Shown: in pieces, positions 39,514 through 48,350 of the stretch
Layout: the number at the start of each line of letters is the position of its first letter
Position numbering within the stretch: the stretch's first letter is position 1
Program-made: the position numbers and the translations under genes
Assembly: GCF_026341125.1 (NCBI RefSeq)
Contig: NZ_JAPEOR010000001.1
Coordinates: 3,782,001-3,846,000, forward strand
Origin: Streptomyces sp. NBC_01142
Lineage (GTDB): Bacteria; Actinomycetota; Actinomycetes; Streptomycetales; Streptomycetaceae
Reading direction: 5' to 3'
DNA length: 64,000 nucleotides
The notes under the pieces: generated by a model
Database searches by the model: none
What the model saw: only the letters and a program-made list of their open reading frames with translations
What the model was told of the DNA's origin: nothing

Positions 39514-40482
39514 TTACTCCGCCAGTAGATTCTTTTGGAAGATCGTGGAGCTGTGCCGGACTCCCATACCCACGCTCAGGTACAAGTTGAGTGCACCGGT
39601 TCCTGAGTGCGTCCCGAGGGTGCACGCCTGCCGTCCCTGCTGATGGAAGCTGCGGAACGTGGTGCGGAGCAGGAGACGGGCGATGCCCCGGTTGCGGTGA
39701 TCTCGGCGGACCGCGACTTGCTCGATGTAGCCCTCGCCGGTGTCTGGGAGATCCAGTGAGAGCGCAACGCCGACCAGTTGGCCATCGGCGAACGCCAGCG
39801 CTGACATCGCGGGGGCGAAGGTGGGGCGTTCGACGGTGTGCCGGGCCCACTCCTGGTAGGTCTTGCGCCGCTGCTGCCATTCGTCGAAGGCATCCTCGAC
39901 AACTTGGTGTGCGTCGTGCTTGTCGCCAGGGCCCAACGGCCGGACCGTGATGCCTGCGGGAGGCTCGGGCACGGTCGGTTCCTCCGGCATGAGGAACTCC
40001 AGCAGCCATTCGGTCACCACCGGCTCGTATCCGCGCGAGCGCAGCAGTGCGACAGCGTTTCTGTCGTTGTCCGGGACGGTCTGGACGATTCGCGTGCTCC
40101 CCGTCTGCCGGCCGCGGGCCTCGGCCCAGTCGAGGAGGGCACTACCCAGGCCGCGGCCGCGGTGCTCGGGGTGGACGTCCACCTCCGAGCGCCTGTTCAC
40201 CCAGGCCCGAGCGGCCAGCTGCCCTGCCCGGTCGTGGATCAGTCGGGTATCCAACTCTGGGGCCAGACCTGGTCTGGCCAAGTCGGCGGCGATGCGGCCG
40301 AGATCGGTATGCACCTGCCCGTAGAGCTCCCGCTCGCAGGCCGTGACCAAGCGATGGATATCGCCGAGGTCGTCGGCAGTATTCGGGCGCGCTCGGTATC
40401 CAGGCGGCAACCCCAGCATGAGATCTGACAACTGTGGACACTCCTCCCCGGGCGGCAGTACCGGAGGTCGATCCCGCCTCAT
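39514..40482 (-). CDS. Tandem-GNAT acetyltransferase
   Basis: This protein of 322 residues (or 301 from ATG 40419, MLGLPPGYRARPNTADDL) has two GNAT domains. The N-terminal one has ARAWVNRRSEVDVHPEHRGR and GLGSALLDWAEARGR. The C-terminal one has GYIEQVAVRRDHRNRGIARL and LLRTTFRSFHQQGR, and ends ALNLYLSVGMGVRHSSTIFQ. Both have acceptable acetyl-CoA binding loops (R/Q-x-x-G-x-G/A), the second being more canonical. The double layout is like mycothiol synthase, but the similarity is general and the substrate is unknown. The region just upstream holds transposon remnants. Confidence 0.82.
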   Translation of the reverse strand: MRRDRPPVLPPGEECPQLSDLMLGLPPGYRARPNTADDLGDIHRLVTACERELYGQVHTDLGRIAADLARPGLAPELDTRLIHDRAGQLAARAWVNRRSEVDVHPEHRGRGLGSALLDWAEARGRQTGSTRIVQTVPDNDRNAVALLRSRGYEPVVTEWLLEFLMPEEPTVPEPPAGITVRPLGPGDKHDAHQVVEDAFDEWQQRRKTYQEWARHTVERPTFAPAMSALAFADGQLVGVALSLDLPDTGEGYIEQVAVRRDHRNRGIARLLLRTTFRSFHQQGRQACTLGTHSGTGALNLYLSVGMGVRHSSTIFQKNLLAE

Positions 40483-40522
40483 AGCCCAGTGACCAGCGTA
40501 AGAAAGAGGTTCGACACGGTCA

Positions 40523-40995
40523 TCACGATCCCTCGGTCGAGGCGGCGGGGTTCACTTCCGTCAGATAGCGGTGCAGGGAGGTCTTGGGTATGCCGGTCTT
40601 GGTCGCGATCTCGCCGAGGCTGCTGCCTTGCTGCTTCAGCAGCCGCGCGTACTCGATCTCGCCGGCGGGGTGGGCGACGCGGGTCGGTCGATGCGGCGGC
40701 CGGCTGCTTCGGCGACGGCGCGTGCGTGGGCGGCGCGTTCTGCGGTGAAGGTGCGCTCCATCTCGGCGAACAGGGCCAGCAACAGGAAGGCGATGCGGCC
40801 CAAGCCCTCGTCGACGGTGTTGATCGGCAGGGGGTCGGCCAGCGAACGGACCCCGATCCGCTTCTCGTTGAGCTCGTAGACGAGGTTGAGGACTTCGCGC
40901 AGGTTCCTTCCGAGCCTGTCGAGCGTGTAGACCACGATCGTGTCTCCGGGCCGGGCGTAGGCGGCGTTGTCCACATACAGCTCGCGCGGCTTGCC
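40523..40995 (-). pseudogene. Serine resolvase, C-terminal part (TniR-like)
   Basis: One frame reads [20 protein letters not shown] and [20 protein letters not shown]; a second, after a base change near 40665, reads [20 protein letters not shown] and GIPKTSLHRYLTEVNP (the HTH_7 region). The catalytic Ser and first 55 or so residues are absent. Directly upstream on the same strand lies a TniA-type transposase cut off in mid-domain. Confidence 0.75.
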
Positions 40996-40997
40996 GC

Positions 40998-41801
40998 TCA
41001 TCGGCCACACCGCGTCCACCCCAGCCGCTCCAGCCACGGCCGCTTGTCGGTGGCCGCATGCGCCACGCACAGCCCCACCGAGGTCGCTGACGGCGCCTCC
41101 AGTGTCACCACCAGGCCCACCACACACCGGCTGACCACGTCGATTGCCACCGTCAGATACGGCCGACCGATCGGCAGCCGGTGCTGCTCGTCGGCCACGA
41201 TCACATCCACCGGCGTGTGGTCGACCTGAACCTGCTCCAACACCTCGGTGACCGCAGGCGGCACGCCGCACGCCGACCGCAGCCGGCGGGCCGCCTCGCG
41301 GCCCTCCCGTGCCCCTACCGGGGTCGCCGGGTCCAGCCGCGCGATCCGGTGCATCACCGTTCCGCGTGAGGGGACCCGCAGGCCGCGAGCCCGGCACTGG
41401 CGCGTGATCTCGCGGTAGACCGCCGCCACGGTTCGGCGCTGCCGCGTCAGGTACCGGGTGCGCAGAACCTCTCGAACGATCGCCTCGACCTCATCGGACA
41501 GCCGCCCACCACCGCGCCCACCGCTGGAGCGCCCCGGCAGCAGATCCGATACCCCCCTTCGCCCGCCTGCCCGCCACCGCCCGACCAGCACGTACACCTG
41601 GCGCCGGGAGACCTGAAGCATCGCGGCGGCATCATCCGCGTCCGTCATCCCCACCGGGTCCTTTTCGGCAAGCGGCCCTATCGCTTCGGCCTGCCGCACC
41701 GCGGCATCCCACAGCTCGTCTGGCGCGGTCAGCACCCCGCGCTCGGCCACCGGTGCATCGACCACCCGGAAGCCCCCCGTCACGCACACGACTACGGCCA
41801 A
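40998..41801 (-). pseudogene. TniA/Mu-type transposase, C-truncated
   Basis: The frame starts at TTG 41801 (an internal GTG is also possible). It encodes an N-terminal HTH region (DADDAAAMLQVSRRQVYVLV, GRWRAGGRRGVSDLLPGRSS), a second HTH ([20 protein letters not shown]) and the start of the rve core ([60 protein letters not shown]). Only the first catalytic Asp is present; the remaining two and the Mu C-terminal domain are missing. The break joins directly to the resolvase remnant, as expected if tniB, tniQ and parts of tniA and tniR of a Tn402-like element were deleted. Confidence 0.75.
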
Positions 41802-41920
41802 GTCGACCGTAGAGCAGGGGACTTCGGGCTGACCGGTGAGTTCGCACTTCGCTGCACGCGACGGCGAACCCCCAGCTCATCCGTGCACGTGACTACGGAC
41901 ATCCACAGGGAGGGGAACAC

Positions 41921-42762
41921 GTGAACGGCGACCTGGACGAGATCGCCCGCGCTGAGCTCGTTGAGCGCGAACCGTGCCCGCGCTGCGGGGCGGTGCCCGG
42001 ATCGGCGTGCCGGGCCAACTCCGGCGTCGTCGCCGTCGTCTATCACACCGGCCGCTACGCGAAGATCCCTGGACTGAAGTCCGGACCCGCGATCCGCATC
42101 CCCGCCGCCCGCGGCCCCGGCCGGCCCCGAGCTCGACCCCCGCCTGCTCGCCGCACTGGAGCGCACCGGCGACCGAGTCGGCTACGCCCGGGTGTCCAGC
42201 AAGGGCCAGGACCTCGCTGGGCAGGTCCGAGCCCTCAAGGCGGCCGAGTGCGTGCGCATCTACGTCGAGAAGGTCGGCACCTGGGAGAAGATCCGGCCCG
42301 AGTACAACGCGGCCCTCGCCGACCTCCGCCCGGCCGACACCCTCACCGTCGCCATGCTCGACCGCCTCGGCCGCAACATGGTCGAGCTGATCACCAGCGC
42401 GCAGGATCTCGCCGAGCGCGGGCACCGCCTGGAGATCCGCACCGGCCCCCTCGCGGGTACCTACGGGCAAGGTCGTCTTCGTCGTCTTCGCCGCGATGGC
42501 CGAGGTCGAGCGGGAGTTCATCCACGAACGGGCCCTCGTCGGCCTGGACACCGCCGCGGCGAACGGCAAGCACGGCGGCCGCCCGCCGGCCGTCGACGGC
42601 GACATGCTCGCCGTCGCCCTGCGGCGCCGCGACGCGCAGGAGTCGGTCACCGCCATCGCCGCGCACCTCGGCATCGGCCGGCCCGCCCTCTACCAGACCC
42701 TCGCCGCGTACGACGAAGCCAGCGCCGCCACGTCCGAAGCACGCCGGCCCGATGAGGAATGA
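41921..42762 (+). pseudogene. Serine recombinase with N-terminal zinc-finger-like domain, two frameshifts
   Basis: GTG 41921 follows GGGAGGGGAA. The first frame encodes a Cys motif (REPCPRCGAVPGSACRANSG) and HTGRYAKIPGLKSGP. After a shift near 42125 the resolvase domain reads RVGYARVSSKGQDLAGQVRA (catalytic Ser in YARVS), TLTVAMLDRLGRNMVELITS and RGHRLEIRTGPLAGT. A second shift near 42467 leads to FAAMAEVEREFIHERALVGL and the HTH region AIAAHLGIGRPALYQTLAAY. Apart from the two single-base shifts the protein would be complete, with an unusual N-terminal zinc-binding extension. Confidence 0.75.
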
Positions 42763-42813
42763 GCCCATGAGCGACCAGCCCGCCAGCACCTGCCCCGCCT
42801 GCGAGGACAAGAC

Positions 42814-43227
42814 GTGAGCGTGGACCGGGCGGCAGCCTGGCTACGACCACATCCACCGGGTCACGCCTCTCCCCGACGACGCCAGGGACATCGACACCCA
42901 GTTCGTCATGCGCGGCTTCGCCGTGGGGTTCGCGCGGGCAGGCGGCGGCGGGGGCCGCAGACCGGGGTCTTCTTCGAGCACCTGGAGCCCGCGCTCGTCT
43001 TCGGCCGGGCCGGACGGATGTCCATCCACGACATCTCTGGTTACGGCGGCTACCAGGCAGCCCACGAGACCCGCTTCGACTTCGAAACGGAAGAGCCGGT
43101 CACCACGCTCTACGTCAGCGGCCGTGCACTGGAGCGTGAAGCCGGGGAGGACAAGCACTTCGCCCAGTGGGTGCGCGGCGTCCAGCTCGACTCCGCGTAC
43201 TACGAGCCTCCAGCGTCATTCCGCTGA
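42814..43227 (+). pseudogene. Uncharacterised protein in two or three frames
   Basis: The frame from GTG 42814 begins MSVDRAAAWL. A neighbouring frame reads YDHIHRVTPLPDDARDIDTQ and FVMRGFAVGFARAGGGG. The first frame resumes with FFEHLEPALVFGRAGRMSIH, SGYGGYQAAHETRFDFETEE and HFAQWVRGVQLDSAYYEPPA. It reads as one ancestral protein of about 130 residues with two base changes. I do not recognise the family; the composition and the neighbours (recombinase, CoiA-like gene) suggest cargo of an integrative element. Confidence 0.5.
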
Positions 43228-43789
43228 CCGCACGCCACCCCGGCCGCGGGCTGCTCGATGCCACCCAGGACGACCTGGGGTGCGGCTGGGCTTGGGAGCA
43301 CGTCCACCGGGTCACGCCCCGCGCGGTGCTGCACTGCATCTACTGCGAGCACCGGATGCACGCCAAGCGGTCCATCGCCGGTCTGCGGTACTTCGCCCAC
43401 GACCTCGACGGTGCCGAGTGCTCCCTTGGCCTGGAGACCATGGAGCACCGACTTCTCAAGCTCCAGCTCGCCAGCGCGATCCGCGCGGCCGGCCACCAGG
43501 CCGAACTCGAAGTACCCGGCCCCGACGGACGATGGCGTGCCGATGTCCTGGCCACCACCGGCTCCGGCCGACGGATGGCGTGGCAGGCGCAGATGTCCTC
43601 CATCACCACCGTCGACGCGCGCCGCCGCACAGCCAACCTCGAAGCCGACGCCGTCACCGGTGCTGGGTCGTCGTGGAAGCCCACCGCCCGCGGATCGGCG
43701 GGCGACGACGCGCGCCCCCGGCCCCCCCGCCTGCGGTGTTCGTGAACTTTCCGGACATCACCATCATCAACGCGGCCGTGGATGGCTAG
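43206..43789 (+). pseudogene. CoiA-like (competence/nuclease-fold) protein, frameshifted end
   Basis: The frame reads TARHPGRGLLDATQDDLGCG, HRVTPRAVLHCIYCEHRMHA (a zinc-binding Cys pair), RSIAGLRYFAHDLDGAECSL, and ELEVPGPDGRWRADVLATTG followed by RMAWQAQMSSITTVDARRRT. The D/E-x-K-like block WRADVL...WQAQMS resembles the nuclease motif of CoiA-like proteins common in actinomycete mobile elements. Near 43665 the frame is lost and another continues CWVVVEAHRPRIGGRRR then FVNFPDITIINAAVDG to 43789. The start codon is unclear. Confidence 0.55.
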
Positions 43790-43798
43790 TCTTCCTGC

Positions 43799-44056
43799 AT
43801 GATCCTGGTCTCTTGGTACATCAACGGCTCTACTGGCCACCGCTTGGCGGCCGGCGTCGCGGAGGCCCGCAACGCCGTGTCCGTGGCCCTGGACACAGAG
43901 TCCGCAACAGCTGAGGTGGCCGCAGAAGACCCGCTCGAAGCTCTGGCCCTATTCCTGGCAAGCGATGCACGCACCCTCTTGGACGAATCCGGACTGGCTG
44001 CATTCCGGGCAGACGAACCCGGCCTGAACCTGCTCGTGAGCCTCGCCCGCCTGTAA
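43799..44056 (+). CDS. Small uncharacterised protein
   Basis: ATG 43799 gives 85 residues (MILVSWYINGSTGHRLAAGV, then EARNAVSVALDTESATAEVA and DPLEALALFLASDARTLLDE). It has a short N-terminal strand region and Ala/Leu-rich helices, is mostly acidic, and has no membrane segment. I recognise no family. The codon use is typical of the genome and it lies directly downstream of the CoiA-like gene. Confidence 0.45.
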   Translation: MILVSWYINGSTGHRLAAGVAEARNAVSVALDTESATAEVAAEDPLEALALFLASDARTLLDESGLAAFRADEPGLNLLVSLARL

Positions 44057-44489
44057 CACAGGTGTCCTGCTGCGTCCGGGACGGCCGGCCCCTCGCACGG
44101 GGTCGGGGCCGATGCGCGCGGCCGGGCACCGGCCGTCGGCGGCGTCGTCCATGCGCCCCAGTGTCCTCGGGTCGCGCGGTCCTGGGATCATCTCCCCTTA
44201 ACCGGAGCCAGGACCCGCCGCCGCCTTCCTCGCGCGCGAGCGCGCACGCGCAAGCCTTGGAGCCGATTGGGCGGGTCGCGGCCCGTGCGCGACAAGGCCG
44301 CCTTGTCGCACGGGTGTTCGCGCCATATGCCGCCGAGTAGCCACGCCACGGAGCTCTGAAAGTCACAGCCCAACCACGGCCGACCGGCCCGGCACCGGAA
44401 CGGCGACAGCCCCGACGCCGGGCGCGGAGTCAGGGCTGCCACCCACACAAGTCCCGTCGTGGGGGCGTCAGGACAAGTGAACGAGTCGC
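44057..44489. other. Intergenic stretch, no gene recognised
   Basis: Open frames on both strands show no motif. GCGCGCGAGCGCGCACGCGC near 44230 is low complexity, and CTTGTCGCACGGG (about 44301) is weakly reminiscent of IS1182 ends without matching them. Confidence 0.3.
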
Positions 44490-45221
44490 AATTACCAACG
44501 TTTCGCGTGCCGAAAGGTCATGCGCCGGACCCTGGAGGAAGCCGGGGTGGGTTACGTCCTGGCCGTGCCGAAATCCCAGCACGTCCATGCGGTGGGCCGC
44601 ATCGACTTCGCAATTGCCCAGGCCCCGGAGAAGGCGTGGGAGCGACTGTCATGCGGGGACGGCGCGAAAGGCCCTCGCCTGTACGACTGGGCCGCTGCCC
44701 TTCTGCCGGCCATCTGGGACTTCGACGGCGACCGCCCGACCCACCAGCGGTGGGTCCTGGCCCGCCGCAGCCTGTCCCGGCCCGACGAGATCGCCTACGC
44801 GCCCAACACCACGCCTGTCGAGAAACTGGTCCGTATCGTCGGCAGCCGCTGGGCGATCGAGGAAGCCTTCCAGGCTGCCAAGAACGAGTGCGGTCTCGAC
44901 CAGTACGAGGTCCGCCGCTATCCGGGCTGGTACCGGCACACCACCCTGGCCATGCTCGCCCACGCGTTCCTGGCCGCCGTCACGGCCCAGAGTACCGAAA
45001 GGGGGGTGGCAGAAACGACGCCACCAGCACCGTTCCACTCACCGTGGCAGAGATCCGGCGGCTCCTGGACACTCTGCTTCCCCAGCTCTCACCCCACAAC
45101 GACCCAACCGCTCACGCCCTCAACTGGTCTCACTGGCGAAGACGGCACCAAGCCACCGACCGCCGCTGCCACTATCGAAGAAAGACCAGCTCAGGCAACG
45201 ATTTCTCACTGGAGTGCTAGC
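44490..45221 (+). pseudogene. IS701-family transposase, 3' half
   Basis: The frame from about 44520 reads MRRTLEEAGVGYVLAVPKSQ, then KAWERLSCGDGAKGPRLYDW and GSRWAIEEAFQAAKNECGLD (catalytic Glu region). After a shift near 45025 the tail LTVAEIRRLLDTLLPQLSPH and HALNWSHWRRRHQATDRRCH follows. The N-terminal half with two catalytic Asp residues is missing. The right end runs to GTGCTAGC at 45216-45223. This tail is nearly the same as the remnant at 17918-18112. Confidence 0.8.
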
Positions 45222-45291
45222 GCCCACAGTCCCGCACGAGGGTGCTCATGCTTCTCCAAGGGTTCGATGCGGTGGTCGGTGCGGAACTGGT

Positions 45292-46665
45292 TCAGTCTCT
45301 CCGCGGCTGAACTGTCACAGGGATGCTGTCGGCGTGGACCACTGCTGAAGCGACTTCCTTGGTCCGATGGCCGGGCTTCGGGGTGAACTGCCACTGGGCG
45401 AGCAGCGTGGCAATGGCGATGATGGCCTCTGTCCAGGCGAACTGGTCCCCGATGCACTTGCGGTTGCCGGCGCCGAAGGGCACGAACGCCTCACGCGGGA
45501 TGGTGTCCCGGCGCTCGGGGAGCCAGCGGCCGGGATCGAAGGTGTCGGCGTTCACGTAGACCGTCGGATCGCGGTGGATGGCGTAGAGGCTGAAGCCGAC
45601 CTCCGTGCCGGCGGGGAATTCGGTGTCGCCGAGCACTACCGGCTCGGTGGTGCGGCGCATCAGGAAGGGGACCCCGTGCAATCTGATGGCCTCGTCCAGC
45701 ACGCGGCGGATCCCCTCCAGACGGGGCACGTCCGCGATGGTGACGGGCCGGTCGCCGACGACCTCCCGGATCTCGGAGACCAGCTGCTTCTCCACCTCGG
45801 GGTGGTTCGCCACTTCATGAAAGGTCCAGGCGAGCGTGGCGGCGGTGGTCTCGACTCCTGCATACAGAATGGTGCTGAGTTCGTCGCGGACCTCGACGTC
45901 GGAGAGTGTCTTTCCGTTGTCCGCGTCCTGGGCAGCGAGCAGCATCGACAGCAGGTCGCCCCGCTCGGTGTCTCCCGAGCGTCGGGCGTTGGCCACCACT
46001 TCATCGATCACCACGCGCAGCGCCTTGCTCGCCGCATCGAAGTCGCGGTTGGCACGGATCGGCAGCCGGTCCAGGAGCTTGGGTGACCCTGCCCGTATCA
46101 GCAGGTTCTTCATCACGACGGGCAGGTTGACGCGAATGGCTTCGACTGCCGGCAGCCCGATGTCCGCCGAGAACAGGGTCGATGTAAGCGTGTCGATCGA
46201 GTATTTGGCCATCGCATGCTGGAGGTCGATCACCTGCCCGGGTTTCCAGGAGTCGGCCAGCTCACGGGCGTGGCGGTTCATGATCTCGGAGTAGGCCGCG
46301 ATGCGGTCCTTGGAGAACATCGGCTGGATCAGCCGCCGGTGCGCGCGGTGCACCTCGCCGTTCGCGTTGGCCAGGCCGTTGCCGGCGAGCGGCCGCAGCC
46401 GGTCGAAGAAGCGCCCCTTCTCGAAGCTGCGTGCCTGCCTCACGGTCACCTCGTGGACCAGCTCGGCCGACGTGAGCACGTACGTGGGCATCGTCCCGAA
46501 ATCGATACGGACCAGGTCACCGTGCTGCCGCAGCGACTTCACGAAGCCGAGGGGATCACGCCACAAGGCCAGAGCGTGACCCAGAAGCGGAACCGCTCCA
46601 GGAGCGTGTGGAACCGTCTGCAAACCAGCTGACACCGGGAACCCTTTTCTCTCTAGGTCGTGCAC
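45292..46665 (-). CDS. Cytochrome P450, terpene-locus type
   Basis: This 457-residue class I bacterial P450 has all signature motifs: I-helix oxygen-binding AGVETTAATLAWTFHEV, K-helix ExxR in RRVLDEAIRLHGVPFLMRR, the PERF-like DPGRWLPERR, and the heme loop FVPFGAGNRKCIGDQFAWTE with Cys404. The long N-terminus (VPHAPGAVPLLGHALALWRD) resembles P450s that act with sesquiterpene synthases, such as CYP183-type pentalenene oxidases. It is divergent from a CYP157-like gene and 3 kb from the terpene synthase at 49634. It probably oxidises the synthase's product, but that is inferred from neighbourhood. No ferredoxin gene is nearby. Confidence 0.88.
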   Translation of the reverse strand: MHDLERKGFPVSAGLQTVPHAPGAVPLLGHALALWRDPLGFVKSLRQHGDLVRIDFGTMPTYVLTSAELVHEVTVRQARSFEKGRFFDRLRPLAGNGLANANGEVHRAHRRLIQPMFSKDRIAAYSEIMNRHARELADSWKPGQVIDLQHAMAKYSIDTLTSTLFSADIGLPAVEAIRVNLPVVMKNLLIRAGSPKLLDRLPIRANRDFDAASKALRVVIDEVVANARRSGDTERGDLLSMLLAAQDADNGKTLSDVEVRDELSTILYAGVETTAATLAWTFHEVANHPEVEKQLVSEIREVVGDRPVTIADVPRLEGIRRVLDEAIRLHGVPFLMRRTTEPVVLGDTEFPAGTEVGFSLYAIHRDPTVYVNADTFDPGRWLPERRDTIPREAFVPFGAGNRKCIGDQFAWTEAIIAIATLLAQWQFTPKPGHRTKEVASAVVHADSIPVTVQPRRD

Positions 46666-46860
46666 CTGCCGAAAATGGGGAAGATCCCATCACCAGGTGG
46701 GCCCTCAGTGTGAGGCCTCAGATCGTCAAATGATCTTATCCAGGACTGAGTTCGGCACAAGGCCGTCTGCTTGGGCGGTATGGACCACAGATATGCTGCG
46801 TGCGCTCCTCTACGCCATCTGTGCGCGACATCCCCCGCGCCGCTGCTTCCCGGAGGCCTT

Positions 46861-48252
46861 GTGACCACCCCGTACCCAGACTCGTCAGGCATCTCGGCCG
46901 CGGCGCTACCGCTTCCGGGGTGCCCGGCACACGCACTCGGTTCTGGGGTGCGACGGATGTACGGACCGGAAGCGGAGGAGCCGTACGCGTTCTACGCCAA
47001 GCTGCGTCAGGAGCACGGCTCGGTGGCGCCCGTGCTGCTTCCCGGTGACGTACCGGCCTGGCTGGTACTGGGACACCGGGAGAACCTGGAGGTCATGCGG
47101 TCGCCCTCCCTGTACTGCAACGACTCCCGCATATGGAACATCCGGTTGCAGCCCGACTCCCCACTGCTGCCGATGACCGCATGGCAACCGATGCTGGCTT
47201 TCGCCGACGCCGCGGAGCACGCACGACTGCGGGCGGCAGTGACAGAGGGCCTAGCACAGTTCAACCGGCACGGAATGCGGCGCTACGTCGTGCGCTACAC
47301 GCACCGGCTGGTTGACAACTTCGCCAGCGCCGGCAGGGCCGACCTGGTGGCGGACTTCGCCGAGAAGCTGCCGATCCTCGTCATGGCCCGGCAGTTCGGC
47401 GTGCCCGAGCAGGACGCGCTGCCGCTGGGTGCAGCCGTGCGTGACATGGTCAAGGGCACCGAAACGGCGCTTCAGAGCAACCAGTTCGTCGTGGGTGTCA
47501 TGCAGGAGCTCGTCAAGCGGAAGAAGGAGCGGCCCGGCGAGGACTTCGCCAGCTGGCTGCTGCGCCACGAGTCGGCTCTCACGGACGACGAGGTGATGGA
47601 GCACCTGCGGCATGCCATCGTCGCTGCGACCGAGAACACCACCAACCTGATCGCGAACACGCTGCGGATGGTGATGACCGACCGGCGCTTCCGCTCGAGC
47701 CTGTCCGGAGGTGCGATGACCCTGCCGGACGCTCTGGACCAGGTGATGTGGGATGCGCCGCCGCTCACCGTGGTGCCCACCCGATGGGCGACCGGCGACA
47801 CACGGCTCGGCACCCAGGAGATCAAGGCAGGCGACTTGGTGATGCTGGGCCTGGCGGCCGGCAACGTCGATCCCGAGATCCGGCCGGACCTGTCCAGGCC
47901 CGTGCACGGCAACCGCTCACACCTTGCCTTCAGCAGCGGGCCGCACGAGTGCCCCGGCCAGGACATCGGGCGGGCCATCGCAGACACGGGCATCGACACG
48001 CTGCTCGCCCGACTGCCCGATGTCCAGCTCTCCGTGCTCGAGGACGAGTTGTACGTGACCGGTTCCCTGGTCTCCTCCCGCCTGAACAACCTGCCCACGC
48101 GCTTCACGCCCCAGCGGCCGAAGAAGGACAGTGCCGGCGGCCCGTCCTCGCCATCCTCCGCCCAGCCGCTGCCAGCTGCCGCGCATTCGGTCGCTCCCGC
48201 GCCCGCGCCGGTCGCGGTCCGCAAGCCGTGGTGGCGCAGGCTCTTTGGCTGA
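46861..48252 (+). CDS. CYP157-like P450 lacking the ExxR motif
   Basis: The GTG start at 46861 (MTTPYPDSSGISAAALPLPG) follows GGAGG and gives 463 residues. The heme loop is LAFSSGPHECPGQDIGRAIA with Cys364, and the I-helix is HAIVAATENTTNLIANTLRM. The K-helix Glu-x-x-Arg, otherwise almost universal in P450s, is replaced by DQVMW in LDQVMWDAPPLTVVPTRWAT. This is a known peculiarity of the actinomycete CYP157 family. The C-terminus has a Pro/Ala-rich tail and ends RKPWWRRLFG, perhaps a membrane- or protein-docking tail. CYP157 genes usually pair with a CYP154; here fragments of another P450 lie just downstream on the opposite strand. A perfect palindrome 12 bp after the stop likely ends transcription. 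Confidence 0.85.
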   Translation: MTTPYPDSSGISAAALPLPGCPAHALGSGVRRMYGPEAEEPYAFYAKLRQEHGSVAPVLLPGDVPAWLVLGHRENLEVMRSPSLYCNDSRIWNIRLQPDSPLLPMTAWQPMLAFADAAEHARLRAAVTEGLAQFNRHGMRRYVVRYTHRLVDNFASAGRADLVADFAEKLPILVMARQFGVPEQDALPLGAAVRDMVKGTETALQSNQFVVGVMQELVKRKKERPGEDFASWLLRHESALTDDEVMEHLRHAIVAATENTTNLIANTLRMVMTDRRFRSSLSGGAMTLPDALDQVMWDAPPLTVVPTRWATGDTRLGTQEIKAGDLVMLGLAAGNVDPEIRPDLSRPVHGNRSHLAFSSGPHECPGQDIGRAIADTGIDTLLARLPDVQLSVLEDELYVTGSLVSSRLNNLPTRFTPQRPKKDSAGGPSSPSSAQPLPAAAHSVAPAPAPVAVRKPWWRRLFG

Positions 48253-48264
48253 CGCCAGAAACAG

Positions 48265-48300
48265 CCGTGGGGTCCGGATCACGTGATCCGGACCCCACGG
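48265..48300. terminator. 36-nt perfect palindrome after the CYP157-like gene
   Basis: Bases 48265-48300 are a perfect self-complementary sequence with arms CCGTGGGGTCCGGATCAC and its complement. It starts 12 bp after the P450 stop. There is no U-run, as is common for Streptomyces terminators, and it would act in both directions between convergent genes. Confidence 0.7.
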
Positions 48301-48350
48301 GGGGATGCGGAAACCGCCGCTCGCCCGGGCTATTCAGCGGCCCACGCCGC

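Noticed and set aside
43949..44191. Minus-strand frame with CPECSQSG...ACIACQE that looks like a zinc ribbon
   Set aside because: It overlaps a plausible plus-strand gene, has no ribosome-binding site and the rest is Arg/Pro-rich noise. Kept only as a note.
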